A DNA stretch of 64,000 bases from VHCN01 sp964589935. Its GTDB lineage: Bacteria; Verrucomicrobiota; Verrucomicrobiia; Limisphaerales; VHCN01. Positions 7,516 to 16,328 of this stretch are shown in pieces. The stretch's first letter is position 1. Each line of letters begins with the position of its first letter. The DNA is taken from NCBI GenBank assembly GCA_964589935.1, contig CAZPVD010000003.1, positions 248,001-312,000 of the forward strand, given 5' to 3'. A program made the position numbers and the translations under genes. The notes under the pieces were generated by a model. That model saw only the letters and a program-made list of their open reading frames with translations, was not told the DNA's origin and did no database searches.

Positions 7516-8814
7516 CTACAGCTCGTTCCAGCTTGTCACGACATAGCTGCCGTTGCCGCCACTGCGGGCAAGGTTTTCGTCGTAGTGGAAGTTGAAGTGG
7601 CCGCTCATGGAAATGCTGTTCGCGACCGCAGCGCCAACCAGATCGTAATTATTGTTGCCGCCGCCGCTCATGCTGAAGTTGGCCTCGGGCGCATAGATGA
7701 CGCCGGTGAAGGCCGCGTTGCCGCTGAGCGAGACCGAGGTGTTGCTGGGCAGCCCGTAATAATAAAAGTTCGTCGCGTTGGCGTTGGCGTTGGCAACGCC
7801 GTTGCCGCTCAGGCTGGCCGAGGAGCCGGCGACATACATCTTCAACGACGCGCCGGGCGCGATGTAAAGGTAAGACTGCCCGGAAAAGGAGACATTGCCC
7901 GTGACGTAGAGGACCGCATTGCCCGTGACGATGGCCTTTTGCTGGCCGCTCATGGAGAAGCTGGACAACTGGTTGTTGCCGGGACCTATGACATAAGCGT
8001 AGTTCGTCCCGCCAACATTTGCGCCGCCCGGCGTGAAATAGCCGCTGGTGAAGGGCACCTGCACGTCGGGGAACGAAACATTCATTGTATCGGAGGAGTA
8101 GCCCGGCTGGATGCCTGTGCCGCCGTCGTTGATGTAGGCCTTGCTGCCGATGGCCACGTTCCCGCTGGTGCTGACCGAGCCGCCGGGGCCGGTGTTCACG
8201 TGCCCATAGACGGTCACGCCGCCGCTGCTGGTGATGGAGGCCGAAACCTCGGAATCTGTCGCCACGTCGCCGTTGTCCTTGTATTTGGCGGCATCATAGC
8301 GGCCGAGAGTGCTGTAGTTCGGGTCACCCGAATCGAAGCTGTCCGTGCGCACGCCGCCGCTCAGGGACACCTGTCCCTTGGCCACCAGCCCGCGGCTGAA
8401 GATGCTGGCGCTCTGCGTGGTGACGCGCACCGTGCGGGAAATCTCGTTCGTGCCCAACGGAGCGGGCACATAGCCGGTCGCATAAATGACCGGCGGAATC
8501 ACATTTGAAATGGAAACAACATAGCGGCCCGACCCGAAGGTGCGGCTCTTGGTGAAGCCGTTGAGGCCGAGAGTCCAGTCGTTGGCGGACAAATTGGTGG
8601 AGTTGTAATAGAGCTGGGTGAGCGCCTCCTCGACGCCCGCCTCCATGACGGGGACGATGAGGTTCCACTGCTGCGAGCGCTGCACCGCGCGAGTTTGCGA
8701 ACTAGTCAGGTCGAGATAACTCACGAGCGTGATGCCGATGATGGCCGAGAGCATCAGCGTGATGACCAGCGCGCTGCCACCGGTCTCGCGGGAAGATGGC
8801 TGTGTGGTTTTCAT
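7516..8814 (-). CDS. PilX-like pilus-assembly protein with repetitive C-terminus
   Basis: A protein of 432 residues starting at the ATG at 8812-8814, which overlaps the preceding gene by 4 bp. The N-terminus (GGSALVITLMLSAIIGITLV) is one membrane helix of the PilX type without a typical processing site. From about residue 150 the chain is rich in S/G/N and repeats short SxSGN units (SLSGNGVANANA, SVSLSGNAAFTG, SMSGGGNNNYD, SISMSGHFNFH), a beta-solenoid-like pattern seen in large exported pilus-associated proteins (DUF7305-like, from memory). It is the last gene of a three-gene minor-pilin operon. Confidence 0.7.
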   Translation of the reverse strand: MKTTQPSSRETGGSALVITLMLSAIIGITLVSYLDLTSSQTRAVQRSQQWNLIVPVMEAGVEEALTQLYYNSTNLSANDWTLGLNGFTKSRTFGSGRYVVSISNVIPPVIYATGYVPAPLGTNEISRTVRVTTQSASIFSRGLVAKGQVSLSGGVRTDSFDSGDPNYSTLGRYDAAKYKDNGDVATDSEVSASITSSGGVTVYGHVNTGPGGSVSTSGNVAIGSKAYINDGGTGIQPGYSSDTMNVSFPDVQVPFTSGYFTPGGANVGGTNYAYVIGPGNNQLSSFSMSGQQKAIVTGNAVLYVTGNVSFSGQSYLYIAPGASLKMYVAGSSASLSGNGVANANANATNFYYYGLPSNTSVSLSGNAAFTGVIYAPEANFSMSGGGNNNYDLVGAAVANSISMSGHFNFHYDENLARSGGNGSYVVTSWNEL

Positions 8815-9374
8815 TGTTTGCGGATGACGATTTTTGCGGACTGGATGCTTTCCGTGTTGAGCTTGCTGCCGAGCAGGAGCCGGCTGCACACCCAGTCCAC
8901 GCGGACGAGTTTGCAGTTGGTGCCCGACGCGGCGGGAAACTGGTCGAAGGAATTCGACACGTTGCTGTGGTTGAAGATGGAGAAGGTGAGAACGTCGCAT
9001 TCCTTGAGCATGGTTTCGACTTGCGCGCCGTTGGTGCGCATGAGGGTGCGCGCCACCGGGTCGTAGGTGTAGCTGAGGTTGTTCACGCCGCCGGCAAAGT
9101 TGAACACGAGCCGGTTGGTGCTGTAGGAAGTGAGCTGGTCGGCCTGGCGGATCTCGAGCGACATGCGGTCAAGGGTCTTGCGGCTGTATTGGTCGAGGTC
9201 CACGTAGTTGAAGACCGCCGCGAACGCGCGCACGCTGTAGATCGTGAGGGAAGTCACCGTGAGCAGCACCAGCGAGCCGATGGCGGCTGAAAAGAGCAGC
9301 TCGATCAGCGTCATGCCCGAAGCCTGCGCGCGCCGTCGTGCGGCGGGATTAGTAGATGTAGTTCTGCATTCCAT
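8811..9374 (-). CDS. Prepilin-like protein (PilW/GspJ type)
   Basis: A protein of 187 residues. The class III signal SGMTLIELLFSAAIGSLVLL places the cleavage after the Gly before MTLIE, with Glu at +5. The body (NYVDLDQYSRKTLDRMSLEI, then RQADQ) resembles PilW/GspJ minor pilins. The start ATG at 9372-9374 lies within the end of the upstream gene (26-bp overlap); an upstream frame extension of 23 residues looks non-coding. It probably forms a pilus or pseudopilus tip complex with its two neighbours. Confidence 0.8.
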   Translation of the reverse strand: MECRTTSTNPAARRRAQASGMTLIELLFSAAIGSLVLLTVTSLTIYSVRAFAAVFNYVDLDQYSRKTLDRMSLEIRQADQLTSYSTNRLVFNFAGGVNNLSYTYDPVARTLMRTNGAQVETMLKECDVLTFSIFNHSNVSNSFDQFPAASGTNCKLVRVDWVCSRLLLGSKLNTESIQSAKIVIRKQ

Positions 9375-9861
9375 ACTGCGAAACCATCGTGCTGACGGAG
9401 CGCGCCCGTGGCACCTGGCCGTTGGTCCAGTTGAGCGTGACAATGATCAGGCGCAGGTCGTTGCTGTAGGACTCGGTGACGCCGGCGTTGGTCACGTTGA
9501 TCGTGCCGTAGAAGTTGAACCCGGCGCTGGAGTTCGCCACGAACGTGCTGCTGGACGAGACGTTCGTCGGGTAAAAAGGCTCGACGAACGAGGACGGAAT
9601 GTAAGACGTGCCCGATCCAAAGGACGTGACCTGCGACCAGTTGTAGAGGCGGAACTCCTCCATCCGGTCCGTGAGAATCTGCGTGGCGCGCAGGTTTTCC
9701 CTCGCAAGGCTGATGACGCCGAACCCCGTCGTGACGCCGGTGTAAAGCGACACGAACAAGATGCCCACGATCGCCACACAAACGAGGACTTCCGGCAGCG
9801 TGAAAGCCCTCGCCCACCCTGGCGATGCGCTGGCCCGCGTTGAAAAGGGTGTCAGGTTCAC
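9349..9861 (-). CDS. Prepilin-like protein (PilV/GspI type)
   Basis: A protein of 170 residues starting with GTG at 9859-9861. The prepilin signal is WARAFTLPEVLVCVAIVGIL, with cleavage expected after Ala before FTLPEV, a non-Gly -1 residue seen in some minor pilins. After the helix the segment LARENLRATQILTDRMEEFR matches PilV/GspI. It is the first gene of the operon, 31 bp downstream of a promoter-like pair on the minus strand. No pilus ATPase or platform gene is in the window. Confidence 0.8.
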   Translation of the reverse strand: MNLTPFSTRASASPGWARAFTLPEVLVCVAIVGILFVSLYTGVTTGFGVISLARENLRATQILTDRMEEFRLYNWSQVTSFGSGTSYIPSSFVEPFYPTNVSSSSTFVANSSAGFNFYGTINVTNAGVTESYSNDLRLIIVTLNWTNGQVPRARSVSTMVSQYGMQNYIY

Positions 9862-9891
9862 TTGGTGACGATAAACCGAGTTGCAGGCGCT

Positions 9892-9919
9892 AAAATAATA
9901 ATAACGCCGATTATGTCAA
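9892..9919 (-). promoter_or_regulatory. Sigma-70-like promoter of the minor-pilin operon
   Basis: On the minus strand TTGACA (9914-9919) is separated by 16 bp from TATTTT (9892-9897), 30 bp before the GTG of the first pilin-like gene. The -35 box is a perfect match and the -10 box matches at four of six positions. The region is AT-rich against a GC-rich background. Confidence 0.55.
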
Positions 9920-10033
9920 AACCAGCTTTCTGGCCATGCGCAAGAGTCGTGCCGTTCCCGACAGTGAGAGCAAAAAAGGCGGTTAGCGACATAAACTGGT
10001 GAAATCTTTGCGGGAACACGAGAAAACCGAGCG

Positions 10034-10777
10034 CTACTTCTTCGCAAAAATCCGGTTCGCCTCCTCCAGCGTCTCCTTCGAGCCGATGTCATACCACAGG
10101 CCCGGCACCGTCCACGTGAACACGGGCTGGCGCGGATACAGCCACTGGATGAGCCGGCCCGGCTGGTCGGGGTTGTTGCCCGTGGCGATGTATTCGCCGA
10201 CGCGCGGCAGCACCGCGCGCGGGTAAAAATAAAGCGCCACGCTGATGAGCGTGCTCGTCGGGTTCGCCGGCTTCTCCTCGAACTTGGCGATGCTGCCGCC
10301 GGCATTCACGCTCACGACGCCGTATTTCTTCGCCTGATCGAGGCTGCCCACGTCATACACGCCGAGCACGGGCGCGTTTTTCGCGCGGATAAACTCGCCG
10401 AACTTCGCCAGCGGCTCGCTGAACAGGTTGTCGCCCGCGACCACGATCAAATCGTCGTCCACGCGTTCGCGTTGCAGCACGAGATTCAAGTCGCCGATGG
10501 CGCCGAGCTTGTTCGAGTCGTCGGTCGAGCCGTCGTTGACGATGGTGAAGTCGAGCTTCGCGCGCGCCGCGTAGCCGTCGGCCCATTTCTGGAACTGCCC
10601 GGCGAACTTCGCGTTCGTCACCACATACACGCGGTCAATGCCGCCGATGGGCGCGAGGTTGTCCATCACGTAGTCAATCATCGGCTTGCCCGCGACATCG
10701 AGCAGCGGCTTGGGCTGCGTGAGCGTGAGCGGATACAGGCGCGTCGCGTAACCGGCGGCGAGGACGAGGACTTTCAT
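10034..10777 (-). CDS. Sugar-phosphate nucleotidyltransferase (RmlA/GalU-like)
   Basis: A protein of 247 residues from the ATG at 10775-10777. The nucleotide-binding signature LAAGYATRLYPLTLTQPKPL is followed by LLDVAGKPMIDY, the RmlA/CTP-glucose-type N-terminus. VVAGDNLF carries the metal-binding Asp, and YDVGSLDQAKKYGVV and KFEEKPANP are typical of short single-domain members. It should condense a hexose-1-phosphate with an NTP; the sugar cannot be told. It lies 52 bp downstream of ptsI in the same direction. An in-frame upstream extension is non-coding in character. Confidence 0.88.
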   Translation of the reverse strand: MKVLVLAAGYATRLYPLTLTQPKPLLDVAGKPMIDYVMDNLAPIGGIDRVYVVTNAKFAGQFQKWADGYAARAKLDFTIVNDGSTDDSNKLGAIGDLNLVLQRERVDDDLIVVAGDNLFSEPLAKFGEFIRAKNAPVLGVYDVGSLDQAKKYGVVSVNAGGSIAKFEEKPANPTSTLISVALYFYPRAVLPRVGEYIATGNNPDQPGRLIQWLYPRQPVFTWTVPGLWYDIGSKETLEEANRIFAKK

Positions 10778-10829
10778 TGGCGGGGAAACTAGCGAATTCA
10801 ATTCACTCGCAGAAGCGGAAAAGCGCAAC

Positions 10830-12599
10830 TCAGCCGCGACCCTCAAACAAACTCGGCGCGACCTCATGCACGAGCTTTTGCGCGCGCTCCAAAATTTCGG
10901 CGCCGGATTCGCTCTGCAATGCCGCCGTCGCCAGCGCGCGCGCCTCGGGCATCTTCAGCCGGCGGATGAGGAACTTCGTCTGCGGCACCATCGGCGGGCT
11001 GACGCTGAGTTCATCCACGCCGAGGCCGAGCAGGATGGGCACGAGCGCCGGCTCGCCCGCCATCTCGCCGCACACGCCGGCCCAGATGCCGTGCCGGTGC
11101 GCGGCGTCCACGGTCATCTTGACGAGGCGCAGGATCGCGGGGTTCGTCGGCTCGTAAAGATTGGCGACGCGCTCGTTGAGGCGGTCCACCGCGAGCGTGT
11201 ATTGGATGAGGTCGTTCGTGCCGATGCTGAAGAATTTCACGCGCTTGGCGAGCGCATCGGCCACAAGCACGGCCGACGGGATCTCGATCATCACGCCGAT
11301 TTCGAGTTTTTCATCAAACGGTTTCGCCTCGGCGTCGAGTTCGACCTTGCATTGCTCGACGAGCGCGAGCGATTGGGTGAGTTCATCGAGGCCCGAGATC
11401 ATCGGGAACATCATCTTCACGTTGCCCTCAGCGCCGGCGCGCAGGATCGCGCGAATCTGCGCGCGGAACACGTCCCGCTCCTGCAGGCAGTAGCGGATCG
11501 CGCGCCAGCCAAGGAACGGATTCAGCTCCTGCGACTGCTCCTGGCCCGCGAGGAACTTGTCGCCGCCCAGATCGAGCGTGCGGATGATGAGCGGTTGCGG
11601 ACGCAGCGCGGCTGCCGCCATGCGATACGCATTGAACTGCTCCTCCTCGCCCGGCAGCGACGCGCGGTTGATGTAGAGAAATTCCGTGCGGAACAGCCCG
11701 ACGCCCTCCGCGCCATTCTCGATCACCGCGGAAGTTTCCTCGACCTTGCCGATGTTCGCGGACAGCATGACGCGCACGCCGTCGAGCGTGACCGTGGGTT
11801 TGTCGCGCACGTCGCGCAACTTGACGCGCAGCGAGTCCTGCACCTGCACGAGCTGGCCATACTCGAAGAGCGTCTGATCCGTCGGGTTGACGGTGACCAA
11901 CCCGTTGAAGCCGTCGAGCAGCGCGTATTGCCCGGTCTGGAGCTGGCGCGAGATCGTCTGAAGGCCGACCACGGCGGGGATTTGCAGCGCGCGCGCCATG
12001 ATGGCCGTGTGCGAAGTCTTGCCGCCGGCATCCGTCGCGAAGCCAAGCACCATTTTCTTGTCGAGCACCGCGGTCGTGCTCGGCGCGAGGTCGTGCGCGA
12101 CGATGATGCACGGCTCCTTGAGATGCCGCAGGTCGGCCTCGTCGTGGCGGTCGAGCAGGTTGTTCAGCACGCGCGCCGCGACATCGCGCAGGTCCGCCGC
12201 CCGCTCGCGCAGATACTCGTCATCCACCGTGGCGAGCGAACTGATGAACTGTTCCGACACGACATGAAAGGCGTGTTCCGCGCAGACGCGCTGTCCGCGG
12301 ATGCGGCCCATTGTTTCGTCAATCAGCGTCGGGTCGTCGAGCATCATCAGGTGCGCGTCGAAGATGAGCGCGTCCTTGGCGCCGAGTTTTTTCGTGACCT
12401 GCTGCTGGAGTTCGTGGAGCTGGTGGCGGGTCGAGACGAGCGCCTGCTCGAAGCGCTCCTCCTCGCGCGGCACGTCCTGCTCGGCGATCTCTCGCCGCGT
12501 CACCGAAGTCTGCGGCCGGCCCAGAACAAGCACGCGCCCGCGGCAAATCCCATCCGAGACGGCAATGCCGCGGAAAGTCTTTTCACCGGCAAGACCCAT
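10830..12599 (-). CDS. ptsI: PTS enzyme I (phosphoenolpyruvate-protein phosphotransferase)
   Basis: A protein of 589 residues, close to the usual 570-590. The phosphorylated His lies in GGKTSHTAIMARALQIPAVV near residue 195. The PEP-barrel follows with GVGLFRTEFLYINR, a Mg-binding block, and GVCGEMAGEPALVPILLG with the catalytic Cys. It phosphorylates HPr from PEP. No HPr or EII gene is visible, so it may serve a regulatory or mannose-type PTS encoded elsewhere. The ATG at 12597-12599 is preferred over the in-frame TTG five codons upstream; neither has a clear ribosome-binding site. Confidence 0.95.
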   Translation of the reverse strand: MGLAGEKTFRGIAVSDGICRGRVLVLGRPQTSVTRREIAEQDVPREEERFEQALVSTRHQLHELQQQVTKKLGAKDALIFDAHLMMLDDPTLIDETMGRIRGQRVCAEHAFHVVSEQFISSLATVDDEYLRERAADLRDVAARVLNNLLDRHDEADLRHLKEPCIIVAHDLAPSTTAVLDKKMVLGFATDAGGKTSHTAIMARALQIPAVVGLQTISRQLQTGQYALLDGFNGLVTVNPTDQTLFEYGQLVQVQDSLRVKLRDVRDKPTVTLDGVRVMLSANIGKVEETSAVIENGAEGVGLFRTEFLYINRASLPGEEEQFNAYRMAAAALRPQPLIIRTLDLGGDKFLAGQEQSQELNPFLGWRAIRYCLQERDVFRAQIRAILRAGAEGNVKMMFPMISGLDELTQSLALVEQCKVELDAEAKPFDEKLEIGVMIEIPSAVLVADALAKRVKFFSIGTNDLIQYTLAVDRLNERVANLYEPTNPAILRLVKMTVDAAHRHGIWAGVCGEMAGEPALVPILLGLGVDELSVSPPMVPQTKFLIRRLKMPEARALATAALQSESGAEILERAQKLVHEVAPSLFEGRG

Positions 12600-12698
12600 T
12601 TCAGCCACAGACAACTTTTAACGGGGGACGCGGAACTTGAGAAACAAATTCGGCATCCGTGTTGTTTTCAAGCGTGCTGACGCTGTAATCATGCCCTC

Positions 12699-13265
12699 GT
12701 GAATCCCGTGACGCATTTTCTCGCCGGATGGGCCGTAGCCAGCGTTACGAGGCTCGAACGCCGCGACCGCGCACTGGTCACGCTGGCGGGAGTTGTGCCG
12801 GATGCCGATGGCCTCGGCATCGTTGCTGAACTTGTGACGCGGGGATCGTCGCATCCGCTGAACTGGTTCAGCGACTACCATCACGTGCTCGGCCACAATG
12901 TCGGCTTTGCGCTGCTCACCGCACTCGCTGCGTTCGCACTGGCGCGCGACCGCGGGCGCACGACCGCGCTGGTGCTCGCGAGTTTTCACCTTCACTTGAT
13001 TTGCGATTTGCTCGGTGCGCGCGGGCCGGACGGCGAGCAGTGGCCGATTCCCTACCTGCTGCCGTTTTCGCACTCGTGGCAGCTTGCCTGGTCCGGTCAG
13101 TGGGCGCTCAACGCATGGCCCAACTTCGTCATCACGGCGCTGTTGATCGCACTCATGTTCCGGCTCGCCTGGAAGCGCGGCCATTCGCCGCTGGAAATGT
13201 TTTCGTCGCGCGCGGACGCCGTGTTCGTCGGAACACTGCGCCGCCGCTGGCCGGTTTCGCAATGA
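12699..13265 (+). CDS. Membrane-bound metal-dependent hydrolase-like protein (DUF457/YdjM)
   Basis: A protein of 188 residues starting with GTG at 12699-12701. It opens MNPVTHFLAGWAVA, has an early DAD (about residues 36-38), then DYHHVLGHNVGFALL and FHLHLICDLLG, with His and Asp residues spaced as in the YdjM/YbcI family. Four or so hydrophobic helices span the inner membrane. The family is called a hydrolase on sequence grounds only. It is a lone plus-strand gene between two minus-strand operons and converges with yhbY 6 bp away. Confidence 0.8.
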   Translation: MNPVTHFLAGWAVASVTRLERRDRALVTLAGVVPDADGLGIVAELVTRGSSHPLNWFSDYHHVLGHNVGFALLTALAAFALARDRGRTTALVLASFHLHLICDLLGARGPDGEQWPIPYLLPFSHSWQLAWSGQWALNAWPNFVITALLIALMFRLAWKRGHSPLEMFSSRADAVFVGTLRRRWPVSQ

Positions 13266-13271
13266 CCGTTC

Positions 13272-13556
13272 TCAGCCTTGCGGTTCGCTGCGTTTGCGGT
13301 AAAGGACCGCGACGTGGCCGATGACCCAGATGAGTTCGCTTGAAGTCTTCGCGGCCATCTCTGCAGCGAGTTGTTTACGCTCGTCCTTGAAGGCGTCGAA
13401 GCGCACTTTCACCAGCTCGCGGTGCGCGAACGCATTGTCGAGTGCTTGAAGAAATTCCGCGCTCAGGCCCGCCTTGCCGACGTGCAGCGATGCTTCGAGC
13501 CGTTGCGCCTCGGCTTTGAGATGCCGTTTTTTCGCGTTGGTCAGCGGCTCGCTCAT
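13272..13556 (-). CDS. yhbY: CRM-domain RNA-binding protein YhbY
   Basis: A protein of 94 residues, the size of a single CRM domain. It shows LTNAKKRHLKAEAQRLEASL, then HVGKAGLSAEFLQALDNAF (the GKxG-type loop), ELVKVRF and VIGHVAVLYR. YhbY binds pre-50S ribosomal subunits. It begins 1 bp after cysN stops, so it is the last gene of the sulfate-assimilation transcript, although functionally unrelated to it. Confidence 0.92.
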   Translation of the reverse strand: MSEPLTNAKKRHLKAEAQRLEASLHVGKAGLSAEFLQALDNAFAHRELVKVRFDAFKDERKQLAAEMAAKTSSELIWVIGHVAVLYRKRSEPQG

Positions 13557-13557
13557 T

Positions 13558-14877
13558 TCAGATTGCGAAGTCGTTGTATTCCGGTTTCACGAGTTCCGTC
13601 GGCGGGAAGAGCATTCCCGCGGCGACGGTGACGTTCGTGCCCTGCTCGATGAGGATGAACGAGCCGGTGAGGCGGTTTGTGCGGTAGCCGTCGAAGATGA
13701 GCGGACGGGCGGTCTTCACGCGGATTTCGCCGATGTCATTCAGTCCCAGCTCCGGCGGCTCCGGTTCCGGCTCGAACGTCGTGACATCAATGCGGTCCTC
13801 GATGGCCGTCACCACAGCCTGCACGGTCTGGGTCGAATGCTTGAGAAAGTATTTCTTCCCGCGCTGCAACGACCGCGGGTGCATCCAGCAGACACGCGCG
13901 TGGAGTTCGCTGTTCATGCCGGGCAGATTGTCGAGGCCCACGAGCATGTCGCCGCGGCTGATGTCAATGTCGTCCGCGAGCACCAGCGTGACGGACTGCG
14001 GGCAGAACGCCTCCTGCAACGGGCCATCGTAGGTCCAGATTTCCTTCACCGTGCTGCGCAGGCCGCCCGGCAACGCGAGCACCTTCTGCCCGACGCGCAC
14101 GATGCCGCCCGCAAGCTGCCCGCTGAGGCCGCGGAAGTCGTGCAGCTTTTCGTCCTGCGGATTGTTCGGCCGGTTGACCCATTGCACCGGCAGACGCATC
14201 GCGCTGAGATTCCAGTCGCTCGCGATATGGACGGTTTCGAGATGGCCGAGCAGCGTCGGGCCGCAATACCACGGCGTGTGCTCGGAAAACTCGACCACAT
14301 TGTCGCCGTTGAGCGCGCTCATCGGGACGAACTTCACGTCCTTGAACGCGTCGAGTCGCGGCAGGAAATCCTCGAACTGGTCGCGGATTTCGAGGAAGCG
14401 CTCCTCGCTCCAGTCCACGAGGTCCATCTTGTTCACCGCGATGACGAGGTGCGGAATGCCGAGCATCGCCGCAATGAATGTGTGCCGGCGCGACTGCTCG
14501 ATCACGCCCTGCCGCGCGTCCACGAGCACGATGGAGAGGTTCGCCGTGCTCGCGCCCGTGACCATGTTGCGCGTGTATTGCACGTGGCCCGGCGTGTCCG
14601 CGACGATGAACTTGCGTCTCGGCGTCGCGAAATAGCGATACGCGACATCAATCGTGATGCCCTGCTCGCGCTCGGCGCGCAGGCCGTCGGTGAGGTTCGC
14701 CAGATTGATCTGCCCGCCGCCCGTGATGTCCGCGGAGCGCTCGAGCGCCTCAATCTGATCTTCCATCAGCGACTTCGAGTCGTAAAGCAAACGGCCGATG
14801 AGCGTGGACTTGCCGTCGTCCACGGAACCGCAGGTGTTGAAGCGGAGGATTTCGATGGGATGTTGCGTGTGGGGCAT
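13558..14877 (-). CDS. cysN: Sulfate adenylyltransferase subunit 1 (GTPase)
   Basis: A protein of 439 residues, an EF-Tu-like GTPase. G1 is GSVDDGKST at residues 17-25, followed by DTPGHVQYTRNMVTGAS (G3) and NKMDLVDW (G4). It pairs with CysD to make APS from ATP and sulfate. It ends after the beta-barrel domains, so there is no fused APS kinase (not a NodQ-type protein), and no cysC is in the window. The ATG at 14875-14877 is used; a TTG eight codons upstream also stays open. It is separated from cysD by a DoxX-like gene. Confidence 0.95.
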   Translation of the reverse strand: MPHTQHPIEILRFNTCGSVDDGKSTLIGRLLYDSKSLMEDQIEALERSADITGGGQINLANLTDGLRAEREQGITIDVAYRYFATPRRKFIVADTPGHVQYTRNMVTGASTANLSIVLVDARQGVIEQSRRHTFIAAMLGIPHLVIAVNKMDLVDWSEERFLEIRDQFEDFLPRLDAFKDVKFVPMSALNGDNVVEFSEHTPWYCGPTLLGHLETVHIASDWNLSAMRLPVQWVNRPNNPQDEKLHDFRGLSGQLAGGIVRVGQKVLALPGGLRSTVKEIWTYDGPLQEAFCPQSVTLVLADDIDISRGDMLVGLDNLPGMNSELHARVCWMHPRSLQRGKKYFLKHSTQTVQAVVTAIEDRIDVTTFEPEPEPPELGLNDIGEIRVKTARPLIFDGYRTNRLTGSFILIEQGTNVTVAAGMLFPPTELVKPEYNDFAI

Positions 14878-14922
14878 CTGGTTTTCGATTTTACTGAACA
14901 AGCATGAGCGTAACGCCGCGAA

Positions 14923-15324
14923 TCAGGGCTTTACCGCGGCTTCGTCCTTGCGGTTCACCAGCCCGGCGAACGCCTTGCGCTCCGACCAGAGAAGGAACAG
15001 CGCGGCCACTGTGATGAACGCATGAACGCCACTCCAGCCGCCGCGCGCCACGAAGCCGTGGAAGCACAGGATGTTGATGATGATCGGTCCGAGGATGAGC
15101 AGGCCGAGGTTGCGCGTCTTCGGCACGGCAACGAGCGCGCCGCCGAGAAGTTCGCACACCTTCACGAAGGTCATGTAGCCCGTCGGGCCGAAGGCGGCCA
15201 TGAACTTGCCCGGCAGCGAGTCCGCCGGCGGACCTTCGGGCAATTTGCCGAAGAAGAAGAAAAGCGCGCCCGCGACGAAGAGAAGTCCTAACAGGGTGCC
15301 GACAATGTTGATTGCGATTTTCAT
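14923..15324 (-). CDS. DoxX-like small membrane protein
   Basis: A protein of 133 residues with four hydrophobic helices (about residues 5-25, 45-65, 72-90 and 97-115). The central PTGYMTFVKVCELLGGALVA followed by VPKTRNLGLLILGPIIINI is typical of the DoxX/DoxD membrane family. Family members include the quinone-linked subunit of thiosulfate oxidoreductase in archaea, while many bacterial members have no assigned function. Its position between cysD and cysN, in the same direction with 54-bp and 45-bp gaps, suggests a link to sulfur metabolism or redox. Confidence 0.75.
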   Translation of the reverse strand: MKIAINIVGTLLGLLFVAGALFFFFGKLPEGPPADSLPGKFMAAFGPTGYMTFVKVCELLGGALVAVPKTRNLGLLILGPIIINILCFHGFVARGGWSGVHAFITVAALFLLWSERKAFAGLVNRKDEAAVKP

Positions 15325-15378
15325 GAGTGTGTTTTTGGCTGCGCTGATTTGACGGGCGAGTTTAGCACGGAAAGTGTT

Positions 15379-16281
15379 TTAGAAATACCCCGCCTTCTTT
15401 CGGTCTTCCATCGCGGCCTCGGACGATTTGTCATCCGCGCGCGAGCCGCGTTCGGTCACGCGCGCGGCGGCGATCTCGGCGATGATGTCGTCCACGGTGT
15501 TCGCCGGGCTGACCACCATGCCGGTGCTGATGATGTCGCCGATGGTGCGGACGCGCACGACGAGTTCCTTCACTTCGTCCTTCGGCTTGGGCGGCAGGAT
15601 GTCCGTCACCGGGAGCCACTGGCCATTGCGGCGCACGCACTTTCTTGTGTGGCTGAAATAAATCGTCGGCACCTCCAGCTTCTCGCGCTTGATGTATTCC
15701 CACACGTCCATCTCGGTCCAGTTGGAGAGCGGGAACACGCGCATGTTTTCGCCTGGGTTCACGCGGGCGTTGTAGAGGTTCCAAATCTCGGGGCGTTGGT
15801 TCTTCGGGTCCCACTGGCCGAAGCTGTCGCGAAAGCTGAAGAAGCGCTCCTTCGCGCGGGCCTTCTCCTCGTCGCGTCGCGCGCCGCCGATGGCGCAGTC
15901 GAAACGGAACTCCTCGATGGCCGCGAGCAGCGTCGGAATCTGGAGGCGGTTGCGGCTCACCTCGCCCGGCGCCGGCACGGCGATGCCTTTGGCAATGGCG
16001 TCTTCGACTTTGCGGACGATGAGTTTGCCGCCGAGCTGCTTGGCGCGGCGGTCGCGGAACTCGTTCAGCTCGGGAAAATGGTGCCCGGTGTCCACGTTGA
16101 GAAACGGCATCGGAATGTCCGACGGGCGGAACGCCTTCTCGGCGAGGCGAAGCAAGCAAATGGAATCCTTGCCGCCGGAGAACAACAGCGCGGGCCGCTC
16201 AAATTCCGCCGCCACTTCACGCATGATGTGGATGGCCTCGGTTTCGAGATACTGAAGATGGTCGAGGTGGTAGGAGGACAT
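15379..16281 (-). CDS. cysD: Sulfate adenylyltransferase subunit 2
   Basis: A protein of 300 residues, full length. The PP-loop SGGKDSICLLRLAEKAF lies near residue 35, followed by PFLNVDTGHHFPELNEFRD, GGARRDEEKARAKERFFSF and the C-terminal ERGSRADDKSSEAAMEDRKK, then AGYF. It forms APS with CysN. The ATG is preceded directly by the pyrimidine-rich strand of the inverted repeat that brackets the S23-like gene, so no Shine-Dalgarno sequence is visible. Confidence 0.97.
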   Translation of the reverse strand: MSSYHLDHLQYLETEAIHIMREVAAEFERPALLFSGGKDSICLLRLAEKAFRPSDIPMPFLNVDTGHHFPELNEFRDRRAKQLGGKLIVRKVEDAIAKGIAVPAPGEVSRNRLQIPTLLAAIEEFRFDCAIGGARRDEEKARAKERFFSFRDSFGQWDPKNQRPEIWNLYNARVNPGENMRVFPLSNWTEMDVWEYIKREKLEVPTIYFSHTRKCVRRNGQWLPVTDILPPKPKDEVKELVVRVRTIGDIISTGMVVSPANTVDDIIAEIAAARVTERGSRADDKSSEAAMEDRKKAGYF

Positions 16282-16296
16282 GGGGGGATGGGAAAT

Positions 16297-16317
16297 AGGG
16301 AATAGGTGATGGGGAAT
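16297..16317. repeat. Left arm of 21-bp inverted repeat around the S23-like gene
   Basis: The 21-mer at 16297-16317 begins AGGGAATAGGTG and recurs as a perfect reverse complement at 16710-16730. It sits between the cysD start and the end of the four-helix-bundle gene. Neighbouring copies of GGGAATAGG-like units (16290-16300) extend the similarity imperfectly. Confidence 0.9.
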
Positions 16318-16328
16318 GGGGTTTGCGT

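Noticed and set aside
10866..12680. A 604-codon open frame opposite ptsI
   Set aside because: It is a mirror of ptsI in very GC-rich DNA. The protein is low in hydrophobic cores, rich in Arg/His/Ala, and matches no family.
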